From a virus: a DNA stretch of 26,934 bases. Every line of letters starts with the position of its first letter. The first letter of the stretch is position 1. The notes under the pieces are model-generated. The model was not told where the DNA came from. It did no database searches and worked only from the letters and a program-made list of their open reading frames with translations. The translations under genes and the position numbers were made by a program. The DNA is taken from IMG/VR virus record IMGVR_UViG_3300022752_000326, positions 1-26,934 of that record; one strand, given 5' to 3'. Of the stretch, positions 9,001 to 16,593 are shown in pieces.

Positions 9001-12000
9001 GTAAAAGCAACAAAGGTTAATACAGAAAGCCGCCGTGCAGCACAGCTAAAAAAGTATCCACAAAATGAACAAAAATTATTTAATGCACATTTGGAAAAAT
9101 TAGAAACAAGAAGAAAAGATATTATAAAACGTCAGGAAAAAATTCTTGCAAGACAAAGAGAAGTTAAAAGAATTCAAGTAGACGAAGAAAATGTTCGTAC
9201 TGGTATTTTTGCAAAGATACAAAAATACATTAATGAAACAAAACTAAAAGATTGGTTTCGTCCACAGCCAATTACGGCAACGGATGCAACTTTGTCAACA
9301 AGATTTAGAGATTTTTTCCTTGAGTCCATGCCGCAGGTTTTGGGCAAAAATAAAAGATATTCCAATCTTGATGACATAACGCAAAAGTTTGTTAATGAAA
9401 ACAACCTTGCCTTTGATGTGTTGGATATTCTTTTAACCAAAAATCCAAATGCAGTAATTGATGCCGTTGATTTTCAAACAGTATTAGATATTGCGTTTTC
9501 AAATTCAACAAGAGCTAAAACAGTTTTGGCTGAAAGTCGCAAAATTACTAAACGCGCAGATATAAAAAACTATGATGATTTAAAGAATTTTCTTTTTAGC
9601 GAAGCGGGCGCTTCACAAAGAACAAATGTATTAGTTGCCGATTATTTATTTGCGGCTTTAATAAATGATTTTGAGGATGTTGTAACTAAAATTTCCGAAT
9701 TGACCGTTAATGAACTACGTAGGGATGTACTAATTGCTAATAGGGCAATGATTTTGGCAGAAGAAGAAATAGAAAAATTAACAAATCAATTAAACAAATT
9801 GTTGCCAGATGAATATTTTGCAAGATTTCAAAACACTATATTGCCCGAACAATCAAGACAAGCCTTGGAGACGCCAACGGAAGTTCCGCTGGCTAATCGC
9901 ATCAATCCTGAAACTGGTGAAATTACTGGGCAACAAAATTTGGCTGCCAACAAACAAATGTTGTTGGAAGAAAATGATTTCTACCCACAAGCCAAGGCCG
10001 TTTTGAACCGTATGCAAAACTTGCAACAACTTGCCAATATTGATGGCAGCATGGTTGACTGGACTTTTGGGGGAAGAATACAGTTTTTATACAATAATCA
10101 ACCAATGTCATTTACGCCCCAAGAGTGGGATGCGTTCGTAAACCCACGCAATACCGCCTATGTTCCAAACGACAAAATACAGTACATTGTTTCGCGGCTA
10201 AAAGATGAAGATTTGCGTCGCATTGTTTTGGGTGATAATTACACCGACCAAACAATACCTGACGATGAGATGTTGCAAAAGTTTGTTTCATATGTTTCCA
10301 AAGAACAACCTGATGCTTTTGCTAGTGAACCAACTTTTCTTGCACGACAAGAAAAAATTGGTGAGGTTTGGAACAAATCAGATGCCAATAAATTCTTATT
10401 TGAACATACCAGAGTTAAGAATTTGGCTGCTGAGGAAGCAGCTAAAAGACAACCAAAGAATGTTGTTAGCGAATTGGACAGAGAAATTAAAGGTTTGGAT
10501 AATCAAATTGATTATTACACCACGGAAAGAGTTAGAACTCAAGAGTGGTGGGAAACTTATGGGGCTAGCGAAAGACCTTTGAATGCTGTTGAGTCTTTGC
10601 AACAACGAACAAACAGAATTAATAGATTAACTAATTTGGAATATAGCGACGTTTATCAGGGTTCGCAAAAAGAAATTCCTCAAGGTTTGAAAGCAAGACC
10701 AAGACCTGGTAGTCCCGATTATGACAGTTTAGTCATATTGGGTGTGCCCGAAAATATTTTAAATTCTCCAAATGTCAAAGTTTTGAATGACTGGTTGAGG
10801 GAGCATCCAGAAATTTTTAATTCAATTTTGGCTAATTTTAACGATATCCAAATCAGCGATTTGGATGAGTTTATTTTTATGACGCCCACAACTCGAGCAA
10901 TGCGCGATAAACAGGTTGAGGTTTTGAAAGCAATAAAAAGAAACGGTTTGGAAACTAACCGTACACGAAACAAGAGTATTAGCAAACTTATTAGGGATAA
11001 AGAAAGACTGTTTAGAACGCCCGAGGAAGATAAGGTTCTTGCTGACACAATCGCTAAACGAGCACAGCAGCGGGCAAGAATAGATGAAATTAAAAAGAAG
11101 CAGGTTGCTGCAAAAGCTGTTGACCAGCCAAAAGAAATACCACCGCCAGCAACGGCTGCATCAAGTTACAATCCTGACCTTCCGTACCATCAACAAGTAG
11201 CCAATGTTGAGCGACGAACATTGCAATCTGTGGCAGATTTACCACCTAAAAAAACAGAAACAATCAATCGTCTTGTTCAACAATTTGATTCACAATACGA
11301 TGAATTTGACAAGGCCGCACAAGCAGAGGCACTTAAAGAAGCTCAACGAACAAAAGGTGTAATAGCGTCTGATTCAACGGTTGTTGATTTTGATGCTATG
11401 GGAAGAATAAGAGATACCGAAAACATTTTGGCAAGTGTTAAAAAACGTGGAACTGCAACACCTGTGGAAGAAGTTCTTTTGGATGCAGGAACAAAAGAAG
11501 CCGAGGCAATGGTTGTTGCTTCCCGACTTCCGCAAACGGAAGTCGAGGCAAGACTAATGGATGGTTTGGTTTCCATGGCAAAACCAGCAACACGAACCGT
11601 TCCGTTTACTGCAAGAGAAACTGGCATTGCCGACATGATAACGGAAGGATGGAAACGTCTTGGTGCAAAGTTTGACGACATCCAAGTAAGTCCAGAGTTT
11701 TATGAACTCTGGAAAAACGCAAAATATTTTGAAGACCCAGCATTTGTGCGCCAAATGGCAAATCTTGTTGGTGGATACACAAAATTCCATAAAGCCTACG
11801 CAACGCTGACTCCAGGCTTTCATGTTAGAAACCTCATAGGTAACGTATTTCAATATGTGTTAGCCGGTGGTCAAATAGAGCACTACCGTCGCGCTACCGA
11901 AATATTTTTTGCATGGAATGAAGCATACAGCAAAGGTGTTTCGTGGAAAAAGTTTTTACAAACTTTGACACCAGAAGAACAAGTATTTGCAACCAAAGCC

Positions 12001-12753
12001 AGAACCGCAACGCTTGGTTCTGGTGGCGGTATTTATAGTGACTTGTTCCAAAGTCTTGTTCCGGGCAACAAATCTTACGATTGGGCACTTACTCGCGCAT
12101 CTCGTAATCTTGGTCAAAAATCAGACAACATGTCACGTTTTGTTCTTGGATATGACTCTGCCGTTCAGGGCATGAGCGTAGACATGACGATAGCAAGAAT
12201 TAAACGATTCTATTTTGATTACGAAGACCTATCCAAACTTGATAGAGCAATGAAGCAGTTTGTACCATTCTGGATTTGGACTTCACGAAACCTTCCACTA
12301 CAACTAGAAAACATGTGGCTTAATCCAAAGCCGTATCAAATATACAATTCTGTTGTACGCAACTTGCGAGACAAAGAAACCGAACAAGAACAACCATTAC
12401 CTATTTGGTTGCAACAAATTAACGCATTTAGAATTCCAGGATTGCCGCTTTATGCGGCACCTGACCTTGGCTTTACAAGAGTACAACAACAACTCGAGCA
12501 ATTGGCTATGCCCAAAAAGTTTGGTTCAAACCTTAACCCGTTGTTGAGGGTTCCAATTGAACAAACTTTGGGTCAAAACTTATTCAATGACGAAAAACTA
12601 GAATCACCGAGCGACAGAATAATAAACATTGTTCAGGGAAGTTTTGTGCCCGTTGCAACCACTGACCGTTTGTTGAATTCATACGGTGATGCTAAAATCA
12701 ATGCTTGGTTGGGATTCTTTGGTTCACCAATTAAAAAAATCAAAAAGGAATAA
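6073..12753 (+). CDS. Giant putative ejected virion protein (2226 aa, polyvalent type)
   Basis: The start has an AAGGG ribosome binding site. The protein takes about a quarter of the window. Near residues 120-160 there is a Gly-rich hydrophobic part (IVGFIGDTVLDPWTYATLGG). Around residue 420 the motif RKRNYVPHM resembles a recurring element of phage polyvalent proteins. Long coiled-coil stretches occupy the middle, for example near 1000-1070 (EKLETRRKDIIKRQEKILAR). Toward the C-terminus it reads FHVRNLIGNVFQYVLAGGQ and later KQFVPFWIWTSRNLPLQLEN, closely resembling the LPD38-like C-terminal segment of large polyvalent proteins injected with phage DNA. No transglycosylase, protease or polymerase motif was recognised by eye. 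T7 gp16-like ejection protein is the nearest functional analogue; the enzymatic content, if any, is unknown. Confidence 0.65.
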   Translation: MAKPPISEEDFLKALGKISGKKQTQTTTGGLGKSPLQNYFETKDAEAAKAAEALGVAGKILKPVFKAVTVLDAGKRAAVSGVREIVDVLDADPNTNASWSDFIKQSKDETYGFGTAFPIKNKWGGRIVGFIGDTVLDPWTYATLGGAVPAKATMKSIMSGGKIISKGGKTREILGGIKYVHGREGRLALANLAKSRMEAMGEAGIRNFTKDEFGKVFRDVAAKGKKALPGYLRDDLGIRGPGIYYFGSRVKLPGSGPVGGFLENLVTGARLGLVKNPVGQKVMKYVTPDGTFQAAYIDNQSVLRDRVALASGTLENGDILTPQEALNAGVRLRMAQNQRIATAKNDEYVTQEVIRVVNDPDMEANRLSLTSVLEQEGGIETADNVVGPLAQKVRNFLDSRLGDVQRKADEVSEEYGAQFARKRNYVPHMESDEAVVDRLKMGEEAWKARTGGAAIDDSHRFASSYRRRSLEPGDNFFGHTIEKRPYTIDELNDMAKNPGPLLNDVTKQPFEPLTYNFYENDMVKILQKYSRHFAQQQGFTEYLLTAKREGGDFFRVLAKDAEADPLIAIDTSNAVGELTSRAVTSAGRVGIEATTDVAVPTLATIASAPVVSELATPLPVSQNLVNAIDEFGSTLNELNNVFEVPPKMLSDILDGYEKVRDKLVNNLTKEGIVAETVSGVQALARDLQRMVEMGNYVPKRSTVVNSAEAGTRLGFDNVIDKKTINSIQALIKNLSIADADTIDKTIAFALKDVFNKVDKQLFASSETKFGVLQAFYEKTKRLKNIRRVNLKKPNLSRVEIAKNDLRYGFALQDMQIFGNIIKGIDERIKQYVQFNFGPSILNQTEIEDIAAEVTLLYVFQTQRELDRVAKLQNLLQRTVTDEGGLEEEIAIIKGLIPDLDLPLNTEDDLAQFIRVYLGDAVNDGLLETQRKLLKQRVLDLEANSFSGVAAQTVLGREPKTALEISNEVIKIKKTVNVKATKVNTESRRAAQLKKYPQNEQKLFNAHLEKLETRRKDIIKRQEKILARQREVKRIQVDEENVRTGIFAKIQKYINETKLKDWFRPQPITATDATLSTRFRDFFLESMPQVLGKNKRYSNLDDITQKFVNENNLAFDVLDILLTKNPNAVIDAVDFQTVLDIAFSNSTRAKTVLAESRKITKRADIKNYDDLKNFLFSEAGASQRTNVLVADYLFAALINDFEDVVTKISELTVNELRRDVLIANRAMILAEEEIEKLTNQLNKLLPDEYFARFQNTILPEQSRQALETPTEVPLANRINPETGEITGQQNLAANKQMLLEENDFYPQAKAVLNRMQNLQQLANIDGSMVDWTFGGRIQFLYNNQPMSFTPQEWDAFVNPRNTAYVPNDKIQYIVSRLKDEDLRRIVLGDNYTDQTIPDDEMLQKFVSYVSKEQPDAFASEPTFLARQEKIGEVWNKSDANKFLFEHTRVKNLAAEEAAKRQPKNVVSELDREIKGLDNQIDYYTTERVRTQEWWETYGASERPLNAVESLQQRTNRINRLTNLEYSDVYQGSQKEIPQGLKARPRPGSPDYDSLVILGVPENILNSPNVKVLNDWLREHPEIFNSILANFNDIQISDLDEFIFMTPTTRAMRDKQVEVLKAIKRNGLETNRTRNKSISKLIRDKERLFRTPEEDKVLADTIAKRAQQRARIDEIKKKQVAAKAVDQPKEIPPPATAASSYNPDLPYHQQVANVERRTLQSVADLPPKKTETINRLVQQFDSQYDEFDKAAQAEALKEAQRTKGVIASDSTVVDFDAMGRIRDTENILASVKKRGTATPVEEVLLDAGTKEAEAMVVASRLPQTEVEARLMDGLVSMAKPATRTVPFTARETGIADMITEGWKRLGAKFDDIQVSPEFYELWKNAKYFEDPAFVRQMANLVGGYTKFHKAYATLTPGFHVRNLIGNVFQYVLAGGQIEHYRRATEIFFAWNEAYSKGVSWKKFLQTLTPEEQVFATKARTATLGSGGGIYSDLFQSLVPGNKSYDWALTRASRNLGQKSDNMSRFVLGYDSAVQGMSVDMTIARIKRFYFDYEDLSKLDRAMKQFVPFWIWTSRNLPLQLENMWLNPKPYQIYNSVVRNLRDKETEQEQPLPIWLQQINAFRIPGLPLYAAPDLGFTRVQQQLEQLAMPKKFGSNLNPLLRVPIEQTLGQNLFNDEKLESPSDRIINIVQGSFVPVATTDRLLNSYGDAKINAWLGFFGSPIKKIKKE

Positions 12754-12754
12754 T

Positions 12755-13249
12755 ATGAGAGCAAAAAAAACATATACAGGAAACAGCGATGGGCTTGCTG
12801 CGGGTGAACGCCCAGGCTTAACAGAACTGGTCAAGCACCTTGTTTATTTGAGCGAAGGTGCGTTGTGGAACAACGGCACCTTCGTAAACAGGCCCAAGAG
12901 GGGCTCTGAGAGTCTCTCTGTGCACGCTACAGGACGTGCTGTAGACCTCAGTTACCGCAAAACCCCGACCAAAGGTAGGCGCAACGGCAGAGAACTTGCC
13001 GCACACATCGCAGATTTTCTTGTTCGTCATTCAGACGAATTAGGCATTGAAATGGTGTTGGACTATTTCCCAGAGCCACACGGTCGTGGCTACAACTGGA
13101 CCCGTGGTACTTGGCAGAAATACACCAAGCCGACAATACATGGCGCGCCAGGTGGTGACTGGTTGCATGTGGAATTGAGTCCGTTGTGGGCTGATTCTAA
13201 ACAGAAGGTTCGGGATTCGTTTCTGAAGATATTTCCGCAGGCTCAATAA
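12755..13249 (+). CDS. M15-like peptidase endolysin
   Basis: Read from ATG 12755 with an AAAAAGGA ribosome binding site, the product is 164 residues. It has the metallopeptidase M15 (VanY / D-Ala-D-Ala or L-Ala-D-Glu peptidase) signature SVHATGRAVD with zinc ligands His57 and Asp64, and a distal WLHVE with His138 and likely catalytic Glu140. Such enzymes cut peptide crosslinks of peptidoglycan during lysis. No signal peptide is visible, so a holin or other export would be needed, and none was recognised nearby. A longer in-frame start at 12686 overlaps the giant gene and is less likely. The 3' end overlaps an opposing gene by 53 bases. Confidence 0.75.
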   Translation: MRAKKTYTGNSDGLAAGERPGLTELVKHLVYLSEGALWNNGTFVNRPKRGSESLSVHATGRAVDLSYRKTPTKGRRNGRELAAHIADFLVRHSDELGIEMVLDYFPEPHGRGYNWTRGTWQKYTKPTIHGAPGGDWLHVELSPLWADSKQKVRDSFLKIFPQAQ

Positions 13250-13568
13250 ACTCGTAAACCTCGGGACGTTGAGCGAACTTGCCTTGCAAGTATCGCTCAA
13301 ATTCTTCTTTGTCTCCATACATTTTAGCTTCACTCAAAATCTGTAGTGGTGCTACGTACACAATCATGTCGTATGGGATTGCCATAATCCCACAGCAATT
13401 ACCGCCGTCTTGGTCAATTGTTGAAGCAATGTGAACGTAGTCGTTGTTATAGGCAACAATGTAGCCGATAGAAATGTTTGGTGTTTCGGGTTTGGGATTG
13501 TAGTGCTCAACACTCATCCATTCGTCTTCTGAATAGGCGTCATCCCAAAGAACGATTACTGGTCTCAT
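13197..13568 (-). CDS. Unknown phage protein ending the minus-strand block (123 aa)
   Basis: The start at 13568 is chosen because it overlaps the upstream stop (ATGA) and has an AAAGGGA ribosome binding site; an in-frame ATG at 13586 has none. The protein begins MRPVIVLWDDAYSEDEW and contains YIVAYNNDYVHIAST and CCGIMAIPYDMIVYV, a compact alpha/beta pattern with two adjacent cysteines. No family is assigned. It is the last gene of the minus-strand series and its 3' end runs 53 bases into the endolysin gene on the opposite strand. Confidence 0.7.
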   Translation of the reverse strand: MRPVIVLWDDAYSEDEWMSVEHYNPKPETPNISIGYIVAYNNDYVHIASTIDQDGGNCCGIMAIPYDMIVYVAPLQILSEAKMYGDKEEFERYLQGKFAQRPEVYEFIEPAEISSETNPEPSV

Positions 13569-13708
13569 TGTGGTTCCCTTTTCCATAGTTCTTGCTGCGC
13601 AATACGAAGTTCTGCACGCAGAGCTTCCAATGTTACTTCAAGTTCTTCTACCCGGTCACGAAGGTAGCGTTCCGTTTCTGCTTGCGTTTCTGACAGTTCA
13701 TTTTGCAT
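13565..13708 (-). CDS. 47-aa coiled-coil peptide
   Basis: A short frame starts at ATG 13708 behind AGAAGGGA and ends in TGA overlapping the next ATG by four bases (ATGA). The product is a single heptad helix (ERYLRDRVEELEVTLEALRA) likely to dimerise. Its start overlaps the upstream stop by 11 bases. The tight coupling at both ends is the main support. Function unknown. Confidence 0.65.
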   Translation of the reverse strand: MQNELSETQAETERYLRDRVEELEVTLEALRAELRIAQQELWKREPQ

Positions 13709-13982
13709 ACGGGTCTATCCCTTCTTCGTTTAGGTGTTCTTCAATTGTATCAATCAAAGCACTTAAAAACCCCATTATGTGCAACCAAGCATCTAGATTG
13801 CCTTGTGTGCCATCACGATAAGCGCGACACAACTTGATGGCACTATCGTTGGTTGCCGACAACACAACATTAACTCCATTGTCTAAATTGTGTTGAAGAC
13901 TTTTAGCCTTTGATTCTATTTCCTCAACTTGTTTGGCTGGGATAATGTCGTATATCCAATCTTGCGATTCTTTACTTGACAT
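13698..13982 (-). CDS. Unknown helical protein (94 aa)
   Basis: The start MSSKESQDWIYDIIPAKQ at 13982 is preferred over an upstream in-frame ATG at 14066 because the small gene 13972-14145 covers that interval and its stop overlaps this start. The protein looks helical, with GFLSALIDTIEEHLNEEGID near its end. There is no recognised domain. It is part of the terminal cluster of small genes downstream of the replication genes. Confidence 0.65.
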   Translation of the reverse strand: MSSKESQDWIYDIIPAKQVEEIESKAKSLQHNLDNGVNVVLSATNDSAIKLCRAYRDGTQGNLDAWLHIMGFLSALIDTIEEHLNEEGIDPYAK

Positions 13983-14145
13983 GTTTTTTCTTTTTGTTAT
14001 GAACGTATAAACAGTTGGTTTGTAAACCGTTTTCCAAAACTCCACGACCGATATCAATGGGTCCATAGTGTTTCTCTAAAATTGCCGCAATTTCAGATGC
14101 TGTGACAGGCATTTCAAATCCAATCACTAACTGACTCGTTCGCAT
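13972..14145 (-). CDS. Unknown small protein with strong ribosome binding site (57 aa)
   Basis: Translation from ATG 14145 gives MRTSQLVIGFEMPVTASEIA and on to a Lys-rich end (HNKKKKHVK). An AGGAG stands seven bases before the ATG, one of the best ribosome binding sites in this block. It overlaps the preceding gene by 32 bases and the following start by 11 bases, in line with the packing elsewhere. The ASEIAAILEKHYGP segment may form a small helix-turn-helix, but this is tentative. Confidence 0.65.
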   Translation of the reverse strand: MRTSQLVIGFEMPVTASEIAAILEKHYGPIDIGRGVLENGLQTNCLYVHNKKKKHVK

Positions 14146-14962
14146 AATTTTCTCCTAGTTCCAAATGAAATGTTTCGTCGTTAAGCATCAAAGCTATTAC
14201 ACAATAGCCCACTATGTCTCGTAGCGTATCAAGCAACGATTCATTTTGTGCTTTAGATTTTTTGGATTTAAGATTATTTAAACGCTCAATTTTGTCAGAC
14301 AAACGAACAAGAACACCCCTAAGGCCAAACGCAGTTATATTGCCATGACCATAATCATGTTGTTTTGATACGAGCAAAGAACACATTTGTCCAGAATCCC
14401 AAACACCACGTAAACGCAACTCCTGAATTGCCTCAATACCTATCTCTGTCCAAAGCAAAGATACCGGCAGGTCATCGTCATCGAATAAACATTTTTTTGC
14501 CGACTCACAGAGACGCATAAGTTTTGCATTGTTGGTTTCTGTTTCTTCTGTAGCAAACGACGCAATGTGCATAACCCATTGACTTGCCGATTGTTCCCAT
14601 GTGTCAACCACTCTGACCTTCTTTCTAATTAACGGGTGCATTGTTAGTAGCTGTTGTAGTTTAGCATAAGCATTGTTCTTGAGTCGCCAAGCATGAGGCT
14701 TGGAAACGCCGAGGCGTTTACCAAGCTGTTCATAGGAAAGAAATTCGCTGTTGACGGCGTTCACAATAAATTGGTCTTGCTCGTCAAGTTGCTCAATACA
14801 CATTGCTACTGCTTCGCGTAGCGGTTGTAGTTCTTCTACTGATTCTTCTATTGTGTCGGACACAGAAAGCATCAATGCTTCCATCGCCGTCTGTGGGCGC
14901 TGTTTATTTAGATAGGTTGATGAAAAGACGTAATTGTCTTGGGGTATGTCATTCTTTGACAT
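14114..14962 (-). CDS. Sigma region 4-like HTH fused to DUF1599/Nmad1 domain
   Basis: The start at 14962 (MSKNDIPQ) gives 282 residues and overlaps the upstream gene by 14 bases; an in-frame ATG at 14980 is possible, and neither has a clear ribosome binding site. Residues about 55-108 (LDEQDQFIVNAVN, then LSYEQLGKRLGVSKPHAWRL) match the sigma-70 region 4 / LuxR-like helix-turn-helix plan. Residues about 195-270 contain KQHDYGHGN, FGLRGVLVRLSDKIERL and DTLRDIVGYCVIALML, the recognisable core of DUF1599, also called nucleotide modification associated domain 1. The middle (110-190) is unassigned. A role in transcription and/or nucleotide metabolism is inferred; catalytic activity of the DUF1599 part is not established. 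Confidence 0.7.
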   Translation of the reverse strand: MSKNDIPQDNYVFSSTYLNKQRPQTAMEALMLSVSDTIEESVEELQPLREAVAMCIEQLDEQDQFIVNAVNSEFLSYEQLGKRLGVSKPHAWRLKNNAYAKLQQLLTMHPLIRKKVRVVDTWEQSASQWVMHIASFATEETETNNAKLMRLCESAKKCLFDDDDLPVSLLWTEIGIEAIQELRLRGVWDSGQMCSLLVSKQHDYGHGNITAFGLRGVLVRLSDKIERLNNLKSKKSKAQNESLLDTLRDIVGYCVIALMLNDETFHLELGENYANESVSDWI

Positions 14963-15377
14963 CGTCGTATGCGGGGTCATAGAGGAGTTGTGACACTTCC
15001 TCTGGCAACAACAAATAACCCTTCGCTGGATTATTTGTGCCTTCCGCAAACAACCTAATTCTTGACTTTGGTAACATTTTTATATAACGCTTTAATCTTT
15101 CTGTGGACACTACTATCATTGCTTGGTTCATAGTATACACATAGACCCACCACTCTGCCTCAGTTATCATAATTCCTGAGGGTTTCCAGCCATGTTTACG
15201 AGGGTTTTGGGCTATTTCAACCACCATTTTGCCGTTCCGATAGCGGTCAGATTTGACTTCAAACGAGCCATTAACAATTCCTTGTAGGAATTGTTTAACC
15301 TGGTCTTCACCTTGTTTGCCAAACTCTAAATCTTTTTTAAAGTTTGGCTTCGGAATATCCCATCTAGATTCTTTCAT
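14949..15377 (-). CDS. PD-(D/E)XK superfamily nuclease
   Basis: The 142-residue protein begins with a charged helix FGKQGEDQVKQFL, whose Glu24 is the usual helix-A acidic residue. It then has FEVKSD with Glu40-x-Lys42, followed by KMVVEI. This is the core of small resolvase-like or VRR-type PD-(D/E)XK endonucleases, which cut DNA with Mg2+. The start overlaps the RusA stop by three bases (ATGA type). A role in junction or branch cleavage during replication or packaging is likely by context. A single-domain host-DNA-degrading nuclease is an alternative. Confidence 0.7.
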   Translation of the reverse strand: MKESRWDIPKPNFKKDLEFGKQGEDQVKQFLQGIVNGSFEVKSDRYRNGKMVVEIAQNPRKHGWKPSGIMITEAEWWVYVYTMNQAMIVVSTERLKRYIKMLPKSRIRLFAEGTNNPAKGYLLLPEEVSQLLYDPAYDDVKE

Positions 15378-15715
15378 TTTTTCCTCAACTCCAAACTGAT
15401 GATTTGTTTATCGTCTGTATAAGCTACACCATTTAAAGCGTCAAGTATTGCTTTAGCGTAATTGTCAATATCGCCACGCAATTTAGATGGATTGCGTTTA
15501 GGTTTTAATTCCTTGATAGTTATTTCTGTTTTGTCGTTATCAAAAATTAACGTGATATGTAGCGGGCCATCGGCAAAAGCAACACCCGAATATGCTTCCG
15601 AAATTTTTTTTTCGTACTCTCTGGTTTCTTTAGGGGTGTAAGTATGACCAGAACGCGTGCTACGAGGACGCTGTTTGGAACGCGGTTTGATGTTGAATGT
15701 TTGTTTGTGTATCAT
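15374..15715 (-). CDS. rusA: RusA-like Holliday junction resolvase
   Basis: The 113-residue protein has the RusA layout: an N-terminal basic strand (NIKPRSKQRPR), YTPKETREYEKKI, and the catalytic block RGDIDNYAKAILDALNGVAY ending in TDDKQI. The acidic residues Asp82, Asp84 and Asp101/102 and Lys88 match the metal-binding and catalytic positions of RusA. It is slightly short at the C-terminus compared with the usual 120 residues. It would cut four-way junctions formed in replication or recombination. The start overlaps the primase stop (ATGA). Confidence 0.85.
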   Translation of the reverse strand: MIHKQTFNIKPRSKQRPRSTRSGHTYTPKETREYEKKISEAYSGVAFADGPLHITLIFDNDKTEITIKELKPKRNPSKLRGDIDNYAKAILDALNGVAYTDDKQIISLELRKK

Positions 15716-16593
15716 TCGCCATATACATCAGCAATAATTTTTGCTAAGTGCATTTCCCCGTCTTCTCTATCATAAAATTTGCCCCAAGTTTTATCAGCCG
15801 TACGGATAATACCATACGCTATTTCTGGTGGCACACCATCAGACCTTAGCCTGTATGCAAGACGCACAAGCGTACCTGAACGGTCAGAAGTTGGTAACGG
15901 ACCTTCCATAAACATTTTGAATGTGTATGGCGACAACAAAGTTTTGGCTACATCAATGGGAACACCAGCACTATTCGCAGCAAACTGAACTGGGGATTTC
16001 GGAACATAAAGTTTTGCAAGAGGTTCCAAATCTTCTTGCACTACGGCATAGGTTGTTGCTTCGCTAACAAAAGTTTCTAGAGACATAGGTTTATCAGAAC
16101 TATCAATAATGTAACGAACCGAACATGGCTCAAATAAAGCACCAGGATACGGCAAACGGACATAATTACCGTAACCCGATGCTTCTTCTTGTTTCGGATT
16201 AATTTCTTTAGCCGGCACTTTAACGGCCGCGTGTGCGGCGAGCAAAGCTCGACGCATCACGCGAGCATCAACAGGTTTTCTGGCAAACACCCACACATGA
16301 AAACCTTTAACAGTTTTCTCAACCCAACTCTCAATCAGTTTAAGTTTGAGAGCCAATTGAATATTGCGAGCCTGGTCAATGTCGTTCACATCAATATCTG
16401 AACACCCCCACCAAACCGTGCTGTTATCCATCATTGGGTAAATGCCAATGTACTCTTGCCCCCACAAATGCTTTGTGTACGAACCAAGAGTTACTGGTTG
16501 CTTAATACAACCACCTTCCCAAGAGCCATAAGCATCGGTGCGACCAGCAAACAACGCCGAAAAGTTTTTAACTAATTCAGAATTGTTTGTCAT
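15712..16593 (-). CDS. Archaeo-eukaryotic-type (AEP) DNA primase
   Basis: From ATG 16593 the protein has 293 residues. The N-terminus GRTDAYGSW leads to the metal motif CSDIDV with Asp66 and Asp68, then GFHVWVF with His99, then EINPKQ (130-135) and GNYVRLPYPG (142-151). These are the motifs of the AEP primase/primase-polymerase fold found in many actinobacteriophages and TOTE-type systems. The C-terminal part (about 235-293) resembles a primase C-terminal helical domain. It would synthesise primers, and may copy short stretches, next to the helicase encoded just upstream. GTG at 16626 is an alternative start but lies within the helicase gene. The start overlaps the helicase stop by 17 bases. 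Confidence 0.8.
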   Translation of the reverse strand: MTNNSELVKNFSALFAGRTDAYGSWEGGCIKQPVTLGSYTKHLWGQEYIGIYPMMDNSTVWWGCSDIDVNDIDQARNIQLALKLKLIESWVEKTVKGFHVWVFARKPVDARVMRRALLAAHAAVKVPAKEINPKQEEASGYGNYVRLPYPGALFEPCSVRYIIDSSDKPMSLETFVSEATTYAVVQEDLEPLAKLYVPKSPVQFAANSAGVPIDVAKTLLSPYTFKMFMEGPLPTSDRSGTLVRLAYRLRSDGVPPEIAYGIIRTADKTWGKFYDREDGEMHLAKIIADVYGE

